Below, piece by piece: positions 1 to 6,630 of a stretch of DNA of 10,247 nt. A program made the translations under genes and the position numbers. The notes beneath the pieces were generated by a model. It saw only the letters and a program-made list of their open reading frames with translations. It was not told the DNA's origin and made no database searches. Source of the stretch: Cellvibrio sp. GTDB taxonomy: Bacteria > Pseudomonadota > Gammaproteobacteria > Pseudomonadales > Cellvibrionaceae. Location of the stretch: NCBI GenBank assembly GCA_003524365.1, contig DQHS01000066.1:1-10247 (forward strand). Direction: 5' to 3'. Each line of letters starts with the position of its first letter. Position 1 is the stretch's first letter.

Positions 1-70
1 TGTTCGCCCACCCCAGAGTAAAATTGGTAAAGCAATCGTTATTCTAATTTTACTCTGGGGTGGGCGAACA
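1..70. repeat. Perfect 25-bp inverted repeat at the window edge
   Basis: Bases 1-25 are the exact reverse complement of bases 46-70. The left arm begins TGTTCGCCCACCCC and the right arm ends GGGGTGGGCGAACA, with a 20-nt spacer at 26-45. No run of T follows either arm, so it is not a standard intrinsic terminator. The left arm starts at the very first base, which is what a fold-back (snap-back) chimera at a contig end would look like. A genuine cruciform or hairpin that the window boundary happens to cut is the alternative. The repeat lies inside the open reading frame of the first gene. Confidence 0.9.
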
Positions 71-1777
71 TTACTTTTGTGCGCGTGCACATTCCTGTTT
101 GCTTGCGGCGGCGCGGGTGGAGGATCATCCAATTTTGCTCCGGCTAGCAGCAAACCGGCTTCTTCTAATGGTAGTTCGGTGGGTGTTTCTTCTTCAATCC
201 CATCTTCAATATCATCCTCAATGTTCTCTGCATCCAGTTCGTCGGCGGTGAGCTCACCTGCATCAGAATTTATTACCTTAAGTGGCAAGGTGACCTATGA
301 TTTTGTTCCGCATAACGAGAATCAACTTGGCTTAAATTATTCGGCTGCAACAGTAAAGGCTGGACGCGGATTGGTTGTAGAGTTACTCGACAGTAACAGC
401 CTGGTCGTGGCAGCTACTATTAGTGATAATTTTGGCACTTACAGTTTTAATATTGAGCGTAATAAGCTCGTGAAGGTTCGTGTAAAGGCGCAGCTGGCGC
501 GCGCTCAATTGCCCTCCTGGAATTTCAAAGTTACTGATAATACTAGTAATAATAGTTTATATGCGATGGATGGTAGTTTATTGGCTGCGAGTGAAACGAC
601 TGCAAAACGTGATTTGCATGCAGGGTCCGGTTGGGCTGGCACGGGTTATGTGCAGCCACGTGTCGCAGCACCTTTTGCAATTTTGGATTCTGTTTTGGTC
701 GGAGTAGAGCGTGTTGTTGCGGCGGGCAATAGCAATGATTTCCCCGACTTGGAATTACGTTGGAGTGTTAACAACAAGGCGGCTGATGGTGATTTGGCTT
801 TAGGTGAAGTTGGTACTAGTTTTTACAGCGGTTCGGCGATCTATATCTTAGGTGATGAGAATAACGATACTGATGAATATGACAGTCATGTTATTTTGCA
901 CGAATGGGGGCACTATTTAGAGGAGCAGTTTTCCCGGTCTGATAGTATTGGTGGCGATCATGTGTATGGCGATAAATTGGATATGCGAGTGGCTATGTCA
1001 GAAGGTTTTGCCAATGCATTTTCGGCGATGATGCTGGATGATCCCAATTATCGCGATGCCAGCGGTTTGCAACAAACGGATGGGTTTAGCAGCAATGTTA
1101 GCCGAAAAAACCACACAGTACGGGGGTCGTATTCAGAGGCATCAGTGCAATCTGTGCTTTACAATTTTTATACCAGTGATAGTGAAAAAATGGCGCGCGA
1201 TTTTACGGATATTTTTAAGGTAATAAGTTCATCAGGTTACGTTGGAAATACCGCAATGACATCGATCTATGTGTTCGCTAATGAGTTGCGTAACCTCACT
1301 CCAGCACAAATTACGAATTTTAATACGTTATTGCTGGAGCAAAATATTGAAATTACTAATGCATTGGGGGACGGCGAAAGTAATAGTGGTGGTTACACCG
1401 GTAGTTTGCCTATTTATAAACTATTACCTGTAAATAATACGCCTATTAATCTGTGCAGCAGCAATCGATTCGGTGCTTATAATAAGTTAGCTGTAGCGCA
1501 ATTTATGATATTAGATGTTGTCTCGTCAGGCACTTATCAGTTCAGTGTGCAGGAGGTCGGTGATGATTCTGGTGATTCTGATCCTGACATTTATCTCTAT
1601 CGTCGCGGCAGTCTGTTGGACTATGCCGAAGGTACACTGGTTGATCAAGAGAGTCTGTCGCGGTTTTTGTCGGTGGGTACCTATGTGTTGGAGCTTGTTG
1701 ATGACAGGGCAAGGGATCCGGAAAATACCGACGACGTTACCGCCTGTTTTGATGTGCGTTCACAACGCCTGAATTAA
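2..1777 (+). CDS. Secreted zinc-metallopeptidase-like lipoprotein, 5' end incomplete or disturbed
   Basis: Numbering runs from the in-frame TTG at 77. That TTG leaves only nine residues before the lipobox L-F-A-C10, too few for a signal peptide. The frame is open to base 2 with no ATG, GTG or TTG before 77, and codons 26-76 encode a hydrophobic stretch typical of a signal peptide. The true start is therefore upstream or destroyed. After Cys10 come a Gly/Ser-rich linker (about 11-63, runs of Ser), a beta-sandwich-like domain resembling carboxypeptidase-regulatory/CNA-B repeats (about 66-145), and a catalytic region. The latter has H275-E-W-G-H279 and, 30 residues on, a conserved-looking SEGFAN with E309, which fits a gluzincin-type zinc site (HExxH plus a distal Glu). 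Residues about 455-566 resemble a PPC-type domain (DPDIYLY, VGTYVLELVD); C460 and C557 could form a disulfide. It is probably anchored in the outer membrane. The peptidase activity and its substrate are inferred; I do not recognise a named family. A second lipoprotein gene follows 9 bp downstream. Confidence 0.75.
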   Translation, partial: VRPPQSKIGKAIVILILLWGGRTLLLCACTFLFACGGAGGGSSNFAPASSKPASSNGSSVGVSSSIPSSISSSMFSASSSSAVSSPASEFITLSGKVTYDFVPHNENQLGLNYSAATVKAGRGLVVELLDSNSLVVAATISDNFGTYSFNIERNKLVKVRVKAQLARAQLPSWNFKVTDNTSNNSLYAMDGSLLAASETTAKRDLHAGSGWAGTGYVQPRVAAPFAILDSVLVGVERVVAAGNSNDFPDLELRWSVNNKAADGDLALGEVGTSFYSGSAIYILGDENNDTDEYDSHVILHEWGHYLEEQFSRSDSIGGDHVYGDKLDMRVAMSEGFANAFSAMMLDDPNYRDASGLQQTDGFSSNVSRKNHTVRGSYSEASVQSVLYNFYTSDSEKMARDFTDIFKVISSSGYVGNTAMTSIYVFANELRNLTPAQITNFNTLLLEQNIEITNALGDGESNSGGYTGSLPIYKLLPVNNTPINLCSSNRFGAYNKLAVAQFMILDVVSSGTYQFSVQEVGDDSGDSDPDIYLYRRGSLLDYAEGTLVDQESLSRFLSVGTYVLELVDDRARDPENTDDVTACFDVRSQRLN

Positions 1778-1786
1778 ATTGGAGAG

Positions 1787-2419
1787 ATGAATTTGAACAC
1801 GTTTTTTTTGAGTTGTCTGAAGTTGTTGATAGCGATATTTTTTTTATCCTGTCTTGGCGCTTGCGAATCCGAATCGGGATCGCAGAACGTTTCAGCGCAG
1901 CCACTTATTATCGAAAGCACATCTGAAGTTGCCGAGCCAGATATACAAAAAGCGCGTGAGAAAAATGACAAGTTACTTCAACAAAATCATTCATTAGGTA
2001 AACCGGGTGCAGCGGTTAGTTTGCATAGTGCGCAACCGCTCGTGGCATCAACTCCGGGAGTATATGAATACTCATTACAACTAATGTCTCCCGTCCGTGA
2101 CGGTAAGATGACAGTTGATGTTTCTGTGAGCGATGGCATCACCATTGTTTCATCCTCGCGTCATTTTGTGTTTGAGCTGCAAGAAGGTGGCGCATATCGC
2201 GTGCCATTGACAATTAATGCTAGTGTGGAAGGGCGCTTTTATATTCAGTTGCATGTATCAATTAGTACGGATGGGCAGTCTTCGTCGCGTGTTATTGCGG
2301 CTATTCTGCAGGTGGGTGAGCCTGCTGTGAAAGCGCAAAAAGCAGCGGCAAAGAATGCAGCGAAAGATTCGAGCGAGGTTATCTCACTGCCTGCGCAGGA
2401 GACTATTTCTCCCCGCTAA
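1787..2419 (+). CDS. Small lipoprotein with one Ig-like beta domain
   Basis: This is a 210-residue protein with a hydrophobic signal sequence and a clear lipobox, L23-G-A-C26. Residue +2 is Glu rather than Asp, so outer-membrane sorting is expected. After a charged spacer (about 27-70), residues 75-175 alternate short hydrophobic strands (YEYSLQL, KMTVDVSV, RFYIQLHV) as in an immunoglobulin-like fold. The tail (about 178-210) is Ala/Lys-rich and then Ser/Pro-rich, probably disordered. The gene begins 9 bp after the metallopeptidase stop, so the two are almost certainly co-transcribed and may work together at the cell surface. GGAGAG lies only 2 nt before the ATG; a TTG two codons later (1793) has better spacing and could be the start without changing the signal peptide much. 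No enzyme motif is visible and I do not recognise a family. The function is unknown. Confidence 0.75.
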   Translation: MNLNTFFLSCLKLLIAIFFLSCLGACESESGSQNVSAQPLIIESTSEVAEPDIQKAREKNDKLLQQNHSLGKPGAAVSLHSAQPLVASTPGVYEYSLQLMSPVRDGKMTVDVSVSDGITIVSSSRHFVFELQEGGAYRVPLTINASVEGRFYIQLHVSISTDGQSSSRVIAAILQVGEPAVKAQKAAAKNAAKDSSEVISLPAQETISPR

Positions 2420-2448
2420 TTCATTGCGGCAGCAGCTTTGTTTATAAT
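2420..2448 (+). promoter_or_regulatory. Candidate sigma-70 promoter of aguAB, overlapping the upstream terminator
   Basis: A perfect TATAAT lies at 2443-2448. A weak -35 (TTCATT, 2420-2425) sits 17 bp upstream. Transcription would begin near 2455, in the loop of the hairpin that ends the lipoprotein operon. The aguA message would then lack the 5' arm and could not form that terminator. Only 14 nt separate the terminator T-tract from the aguA ATG, so a promoter further downstream is not possible. Confidence 0.4.
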
Positions 2449-2480
2449 GGCCAGCCTGATGACTGGCCATTTTGCTTTTT
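2446..2480 (+). terminator. Rho-independent terminator of the lipoprotein operon
   Basis: A 9-bp perfect stem (AATGGCCAG at 2446-2454 pairing with CTGGCCATT at 2463-2471) with an 8-nt loop is followed by a T-rich run to 2480. It lies 26 bp after the stop codon of the Ig-like lipoprotein gene. Confidence 0.8.
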
Positions 2481-2494
2481 AATGAGGAAATTTT

Positions 2495-3538
2495 ATGTCA
2501 AGCCAACGATTACCCGCCGAATGGGAACCACAAGATGCCGTCATGCTGACTTGGCCGCACAAAAACTCTCCTTGGGATTGGATTCTGGATGATGTCGTCG
2601 AGCTCTATGAAGCATTGGCTACGGTGATTTGCGATTATGCCGACGTTGTTATCGCTGTACCCGAAGCTCAGTTAGAAGAAGTTCGATCCCGCCTTGAAGC
2701 TATGGGCGCACCGCTTGAATATATTCATCTTTATCCCTGCGCAAGTAATGACAGCTGGGCACGCGACCACGGCCCCTTAACCGTTGAAACCCCAGACGGT
2801 TTTAAATTGCTGGACTTTCAATTTAACGGCTGGGGAAATAAATTCCCCCATGACCTTGATGATCAAATTTCGCAGCAATTGTTCGAACAAAACGCATTTC
2901 CCTGCGCAACAATTGAGTCTCAGGATTGGGTGCTTGAAGGTGGCTCAGTTGAGACAGATGGGCAGGGCACTTTGCTGACAACTTCATCATGCTTACTCAA
3001 TGAAAATCGCAACCCCAATTTATCCAAATCGGAAGTAGAGGCGCGCCTGATGTCTGCATTTGGTGTGCAAAAAATTAATTGGCTTGATCATGGTTATCTT
3101 GCGGGCGATGACACTGATGGCCACATAGATACACTTGCGCGTTTGTGTCCCAACAATACGATTGTCTACACAGCGTGTGATGATGAGCAGGATGAACATT
3201 ATGCTGAGCTCAAGAAAATGGAAGCGCAGTTGCAATCTTTTACTAATGTAGCTGGTGAGCCTTATCGTTTGTTGCCGCTGCCCTGGGCTGGTGAAGTATT
3301 GGGTGATGAGAGTGACGCCCGCTTGCCATCGACCTACGCTAACTTTTTAATTATTAATGAGGCTGTACTGGTTCCTATTTATGGCTTGCCGATGGATGAG
3401 GATGCGCTGGAAGTCGTATCGCAAGCATTCCCTGGTTATGAAATTTTCGGAATTCCCTGTTTATCACTAATAGAACAGGGCGGGAGTTTGCATTGCATCA
3501 CCATGCAAATTCCTGAAGGTGTGAGGGAGTATATCTGA
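2495..3538 (+). CDS. aguA: Agmatine deiminase
   Basis: AguA hydrolyses agmatine to N-carbamoylputrescine and ammonia in the cytoplasm. It is the first step of the agmatine route to putrescine. The 347-residue length is normal for the family. The peptidylarginine-deiminase-type (guanidino-group-modifying) fold is indicated by W88-A-R-D-H92 near the N-terminus, the D205-D-T-D-G-H210-I-D212 segment with the general-base histidine, and the C-terminal GGSLHC motif with the nucleophile C334. All catalytic elements look intact. The ATG at 2495 has a GAGG ribosome site at 2484-2487 with good spacing. The stop overlaps the aguB start (TGATG), so the two are translationally coupled. No arginine decarboxylase (speA) and no adjacent aguR-type regulator are visible, so the source of agmatine, made elsewhere in the genome or taken up, cannot be told from this window. 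Confidence 0.95.
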   Translation: MSSQRLPAEWEPQDAVMLTWPHKNSPWDWILDDVVELYEALATVICDYADVVIAVPEAQLEEVRSRLEAMGAPLEYIHLYPCASNDSWARDHGPLTVETPDGFKLLDFQFNGWGNKFPHDLDDQISQQLFEQNAFPCATIESQDWVLEGGSVETDGQGTLLTTSSCLLNENRNPNLSKSEVEARLMSAFGVQKINWLDHGYLAGDDTDGHIDTLARLCPNNTIVYTACDDEQDEHYAELKKMEAQLQSFTNVAGEPYRLLPLPWAGEVLGDESDARLPSTYANFLIINEAVLVPIYGLPMDEDALEVVSQAFPGYEIFGIPCLSLIEQGGSLHCITMQIPEGVREYI

Positions 3539-4434
3539 TGAAAAATTCTGTCATAAAAACCTTGCAAGTTGGGTTGGTGCAACAATCCTGCTCTGCGGAT
3601 CTCGCGGCTAATTTTTCAAAAACGATTACACAAATTCGTGTCGCTGCGCAGCAGGGAGCACAGTTGGTCGTGCTGCAGGAGTTGCATCGTGGTTTATATT
3701 TTTGTCAGCAGGAAATTGCGGATTATTTCGATTTAGCAGAAACTATTCCAGGGCCGAGCACCCAGGCTTTGGGTGCGCTTGCCCAAGAGCTGAATATTGT
3801 GATTGTCGCATCATTATTTGAAAAACGCGCAGCTGGCTTGCATCACAATACGTCTGTGGTAATAGAGCGCGACGGTAGTATCGCCGGGAAATATCGCAAG
3901 ATGCATATTCCGGATGATCCCGGCTACTATGAAAAATTTTATTTCACTCCTGGTGACTTAGGCTTTCATCCCATCCAGACGTCTGTAGGTAAATTGGGTA
4001 TTCTTGTCTGCTGGGATCAATGGTTTCCTGAAGCCGCGCGCTTGATGGCAATGGCGGGGGCAGAGTTATTAATTTATCCAACGGCAATTGGCTGGAGTCC
4101 TGCCGAGGATGCTGACGAAAAAGTACGGCAGCGCGATGCATGGATTACGGTTCAACGTGCCCATGCGATTGCTAATGGTCTGCCAGTAATTAGTGTTAAT
4201 CGCGTCGGATATGAGCCTGATCCTGCAGGTGGAGATGGGTTAAATTTTTGGGGTAGCAGTTTTGTCACAGGTCCTCAAGGTGAGTTTTTGTTTGGCGCCA
4301 GTGTTGATCGTGAAGAGACTCAGGTGGTAGCGATTGATATGCTGCGTAGTGAGCAAGTGCGCCGTATGTGGCCCTATCTGCGCGATAGACGTGTTGAGCA
4401 CTACAGTGATCTAGTAAAAATTTATCGTGATTAA
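3538..4434 (+). CDS. aguB: N-carbamoylputrescine amidohydrolase
   Basis: AguB hydrolyses N-carbamoylputrescine to putrescine, CO2 and ammonia, completing the pathway begun by AguA. This 298-residue protein belongs to the nitrilase/carbon-nitrogen hydrolase superfamily. The Glu-Lys-Cys triad is visible as E48 (LQELHRG), K121 (YRKMHIPDD) and C158 (LVCWDQWFPEAARL). The CWDQWFPE context and the C-terminal WGSSFVTGPQGE segment are characteristic of the carbamoylputrescine branch rather than of general nitrilases. The ATG at 3538 shares one base with the aguA TGA and has GAGGGAG at 3523-3529 as a ribosome site inside aguA. A strong terminator follows 7 bp after the stop, so aguA-aguB forms a closed two-gene operon. 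Confidence 0.95.
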   Translation: MKNSVIKTLQVGLVQQSCSADLAANFSKTITQIRVAAQQGAQLVVLQELHRGLYFCQQEIADYFDLAETIPGPSTQALGALAQELNIVIVASLFEKRAAGLHHNTSVVIERDGSIAGKYRKMHIPDDPGYYEKFYFTPGDLGFHPIQTSVGKLGILVCWDQWFPEAARLMAMAGAELLIYPTAIGWSPAEDADEKVRQRDAWITVQRAHAIANGLPVISVNRVGYEPDPAGGDGLNFWGSSFVTGPQGEFLFGASVDREETQVVAIDMLRSEQVRRMWPYLRDRRVEHYSDLVKIYRD

Positions 4435-4441
4435 TATGCAC

Positions 4442-4470
4442 AAAAGGCCGCAATTTTTTGCGGCCTTTTT
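4442..4470 (+). terminator. Rho-independent terminator of aguAB
   Basis: A perfect 12-bp stem (AAAAGGCCGCAA at 4442-4453 with TTGCGGCCTTTT at 4458-4469) closes on a TTTT loop and runs directly into a T-tract. The A-rich 5' side means it may also work on the opposite strand, but no minus-strand gene ends here. Confidence 0.92.
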
Positions 4471-4518
4471 ACTGGATGTACCTGAAAATAGTTTCTGGTT
4501 ACGGCAGAGTATTTCGTC

Positions 4519-4546
4519 TAGACTTGCGTCAACAAATTTATTTAAT
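4519..4546 (+). promoter_or_regulatory. Candidate sigma-70 promoter of the GGDEF gene
   Basis: TAGACT (4519-4524) and TTTAAT (4541-4546) are separated by 16 bp and match 4/6 and 5/6 of the consensus. The predicted leader is under 20 nt, and no Shine-Dalgarno is visible before the ATG at 4570. This suggests weak or unusual initiation of translation. Confidence 0.35.
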
Positions 4547-4569
4547 ACTCCTGATTAAAAGCACCGTTT

Positions 4570-5265
4570 ATGGAATCTCCCGCATCGTCATCCCATGTAG
4601 CCTCGCTTTCTTGTCCGCTGGGTGATACCTCCTGTCAATTCCTGCAGGAACTGAGCACCTTGCGGCAAGAAGTTGATGTCCTTAAGGAGCAAGTACGTAC
4701 CGATGCGCTAACCGGGCTTTACAATTTTCGTTTTTTTTCCGATGCGCTACCGCTGGAAATGGAGCGCGCAAGCCGCTCGTTTCAACCGCTGTCTCTGATC
4801 GTTTTGGACATAGATCATTTCAAAGGATTCAATGATCGCTGGGGACATGAAGTAGGTAACAGGGCGCTATCCCATGTTGCCCAATTAATCGGGTTGACCA
4901 TTCGCAAATTGGATTTTGCCTGTCGCTTTGGTGGTGAAGAGTTTGTAATCTTGTTGCCAAACACTGATCTGCGACAGGCGATGAACGTTGCTGAACGTTT
5001 ACGCGAGATAATCGCCAATACACCTCTACTGCACGAGCAGGATTCGATCACCATAACCGCTAGTTTGGGAGTGGATGAATACCGAGGTAATCACAGCGAT
5101 AGCCCCGAAAGTTTCCTTGAGCGTGTCGACGCATGGTTGTATCAGGCAAAACATGCCGGGCGCAACTGTGTGAATGGCCCCGTCATTCCGTCAGCCGATG
5201 TTAGTACTACAGTTACGATAGAAGAAAAGGATGCACTTTTTGGTGCGTTTGGATCAGGTGATTAG
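4570..5265 (+). CDS. Soluble GGDEF diguanylate cyclase
   Basis: The predicted reaction is synthesis of cyclic di-GMP from two GTP in the cytoplasm. In this 231-residue protein the GGDEF domain spans about 44-205. It opens with the DALTGLYNFRFF signature, has the metal-site stretch LDIDHFK (D80, D82) and the active-site loop G121-G-E-E-F125. The product-inhibition I-site R112-K-L-D115 lies at the expected five-residue distance before it. Enzymatic activity and feedback inhibition are therefore both expected. There is no membrane segment and no recognised sensor domain: only about 45 N-terminal residues, with a C15-PLGDTS-C22 pair and a short coiled coil (about 24-43) that could mediate dimerisation. 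An in-frame stop at 4552 rules out a longer upstream start. It is a single gene, separated from aguAB by a terminator. The input signal is unknown; a redox or metal role for the Cys pair is only a guess. Confidence 0.92.
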   Translation: MESPASSSHVASLSCPLGDTSCQFLQELSTLRQEVDVLKEQVRTDALTGLYNFRFFSDALPLEMERASRSFQPLSLIVLDIDHFKGFNDRWGHEVGNRALSHVAQLIGLTIRKLDFACRFGGEEFVILLPNTDLRQAMNVAERLREIIANTPLLHEQDSITITASLGVDEYRGNHSDSPESFLERVDAWLYQAKHAGRNCVNGPVIPSADVSTTVTIEEKDALFGAFGSGD

Positions 5266-5386
5266 TTGCGCCTGCTCCTACCATGCACTTATTTTTGATG
5301 GTGGTTCAGTTGCTGATCTGCTAATTCTGAGTAAGTATATCTTTTGCTTGCGTCTACATGAATGACTCATCTAAGGTTTTTAAACA

Positions 5387-5860
5387 ATGACTTTCCCCAA
5401 AATTGGCAATCTCGCACCGGCATTCACTCTTAAAAATCAAGCAGGGCTTGATGTTGCATTAAAGAATTACAAAGGTAAAAAGAACATCGTGTTGTATTTT
5501 TATCCGAAGGCGTCAACTCCCGGCTGCACGGTTCAGGCCTGTGGAATAAGAGACATGCAAGGGGAGTTTGATACATTGGATACTGTAGTTCTTGGTGTTA
5601 GTCCGGACGCACCGGTTAAGCTGCAAAAGTTTATTGATAAATACGATTTAAGTTTTGATTTGCTGGCCGATGAAGATCATGCGCTTGCGGAAAAATACGG
5701 TGTCTGGGGGCTCAAAAAATTTATGGGGCGTGAGTTCATGGGGATCCTCCGCACCAGTTTTATCATCGACAAAGAAGGGCGTCTAAGGCATATCCTCAAT
5801 AAAGTTAACACTAAGACCCATGATCAAGAAGTGCTCAGCATTTTGCGCGATGGCATTTAA
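5387..5860 (+). CDS. bcp: Bcp/PrxQ-type thioredoxin-dependent peroxiredoxin
   Basis: Bcp reduces hydrogen peroxide and organic hydroperoxides, using thioredoxin to regenerate itself. It is a cytoplasmic enzyme of the AhpC/TSA family. The 157-residue length is normal. The signature FYPKASTPGCTVQAC carries the peroxidatic C47 and, five residues later, the resolving C52 that defines the Bcp/PrxQ two-Cys subgroup. T44 and P45 of the PxxxTPGC active-site loop are present, as is the downstream LRTSFIID strand with the conserved Arg. The ATG at 5387 follows TAAGG (5372-5376). The gene stands alone, with 121 bp before it and about 220 bp after it. In many gammaproteobacteria bcp sits near gcvR or dapA, and neither is here. 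No terminator or OxyR site is evident. Confidence 0.95.
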   Translation: MTFPKIGNLAPAFTLKNQAGLDVALKNYKGKKNIVLYFYPKASTPGCTVQACGIRDMQGEFDTLDTVVLGVSPDAPVKLQKFIDKYDLSFDLLADEDHALAEKYGVWGLKKFMGREFMGILRTSFIIDKEGRLRHILNKVNTKTHDQEVLSILRDGI

Positions 5861-5900
5861 ACCGTCTTTAATATAATTACTCGTGATAAAAAACTCGCCT

Positions 5901-5939
5901 TTTGATTGGAAATTATACGCATTTCTCTTTGATTCGAAG
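5901..5939 (+). repeat. Short direct repeat upstream of the AraC-type gene
   Basis: TTTGATTGGAA (5901-5911) and TTTGATTCGAA (5928-5938) match at 10 of 11 positions, 27 bp apart. The second copy overlaps the candidate -35 element. The arrangement would suit a regulator binding site, possibly for the AraC-type protein itself. This is inference from position only. Confidence 0.4.
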
Positions 5940-5955
5940 ATAGTTCGTCTATAAT
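5929..5955 (+). promoter_or_regulatory. Candidate promoter of the AraC-type gene
   Basis: A perfect TATAAT lies at 5950-5955, preceded by TTGATT (5929-5934) with a short 15-bp spacer. The predicted leader is about 120 nt. It contains a possible six-codon frame (ATG at 6042, stop ending at 6062, encoding MIHKRP) shortly before the gene; there is no evidence that this is translated. Confidence 0.4.
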
Positions 5956-6081
5956 CCTTGTTAACTGAGTGTGACTTGACTGATTCGCAAATAATGCTTG
6001 AAATTTAGTGGGTCTGTAGCGCCAAGAGAGAAACACTTCTGATGATTCATAAACGCCCTTAATTGGCAAAGGAGACGCCGG

Positions 6082-6525
6082 ATGATCCAATTACAACGAA
6101 TTTATCGAAACAGCGAACACTATTCCGAGAATTCATTCGAGGGTTCTGAAGTAAGATCCTACGAAGAATACTTGGCTATGGCTGACATCCCAAAATTTGA
6201 AGGGGTATCGGCGCGAGTCATTGATGCCCTGAAGCAACGCGTCGGTCGCGACGACCTCTCTATCGATCGAATAGCTGAAGATCTTAAGCTTTCAAAGAGA
6301 ACCTTGCAGCGCCGACTGCAGCAACAGAGCGCAAACTTTGCACAGTTGCGTGACATTTTGCGTTTTCATTTTGCGATCAAGTATTTAATCGATGAGCACA
6401 TGAGTGTTGATACTGTTTCCAAAGCATTGGATTTTTCAGATCGGACCAGCTTTACAAATGCTTTTAAACGTTGGACGAGTTTGTCTCCCAGTGTTTTCAG
6501 GAAGTTATTCCGCGATTACGCCTAG
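6082..6525 (+). CDS. AraC/XylS-type DNA-binding domain protein without a sensor domain
   Basis: In this 147-residue protein, about 42-145 form the two helix-turn-helix motifs of the AraC/XylS family. The first is near LSIDRIAEDLKLSKRTLQRRL (59-79). The second is near MSVDTVSKALDFSDRTSFTNAFKRW (107-131), followed by the family's conserved end (SPSVFRKLF). The 41 residues before it are polar and show no cupin, Per or membrane sensor domain, so this is a stand-alone DNA-binding unit. The ATG at 6082 has a well-spaced GGAG (6071-6074). An in-frame TGA at 6043 with no start codon in between excludes a longer N-terminus, so it is not simply a mis-called start. It could be a MarA/SoxS-like regulator controlled by abundance, or the remnant of a longer regulator. 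Its targets are unknown. Confidence 0.85.
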   Translation: MIQLQRIYRNSEHYSENSFEGSEVRSYEEYLAMADIPKFEGVSARVIDALKQRVGRDDLSIDRIAEDLKLSKRTLQRRLQQQSANFAQLRDILRFHFAIKYLIDEHMSVDTVSKALDFSDRTSFTNAFKRWTSLSPSVFRKLFRDYA

Positions 6526-6571
6526 TTTCTCTATTCCTCTCTAATAATCTTGGCCGAGTAAAAAGCGCTAA

Positions 6572-6600
6572 TTGCCTGTGTCTTTCAAAACAGGTAGAGT
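6572..6600 (+). promoter_or_regulatory. Candidate sigma-70 promoter of yajC
   Basis: TTGCCT (6572-6577) and TAGAGT (6595-6600) are separated by exactly 17 bp and match 4/6 each. The predicted start near 6607 leaves a leader of about 24 nt containing the GAGG ribosome site at 6619-6622. Confidence 0.4.
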
Positions 6601-6630
6601 TGGTGCCTTTTATTCTACGAGGTTAGTTTC

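Noticed and set aside
1..70. Integron attC site, transposon terminal repeat or intrinsic terminator
   Set aside because: No attC core sites, no second distant copy and no transposase are visible. The arms face each other across only 20 nt, and no T-tract follows the hairpin.
60..251. Open frame of 63 codons starting from GTG in another frame over the first gene
   Set aside because: It overlaps the lipobox and serine linker of the real gene, has no domain signature, and its start lies inside the inverted repeat.
5288..5304. Exact 17-base match (CTTATTTTTGATGGTGG) to 7138-7154
   Set aside because: One copy is intergenic and the other encodes a transmembrane segment of the symporter. The flanks do not match and no mobile element is present, so I take it as chance.
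5857..6090. Minus-strand open frame of 77 codons in the bcp-AraC intergenic region
   Set aside because: It has no recognisable domain, covers the promoter and leader of the AraC-type gene, and has no convincing ribosome site.
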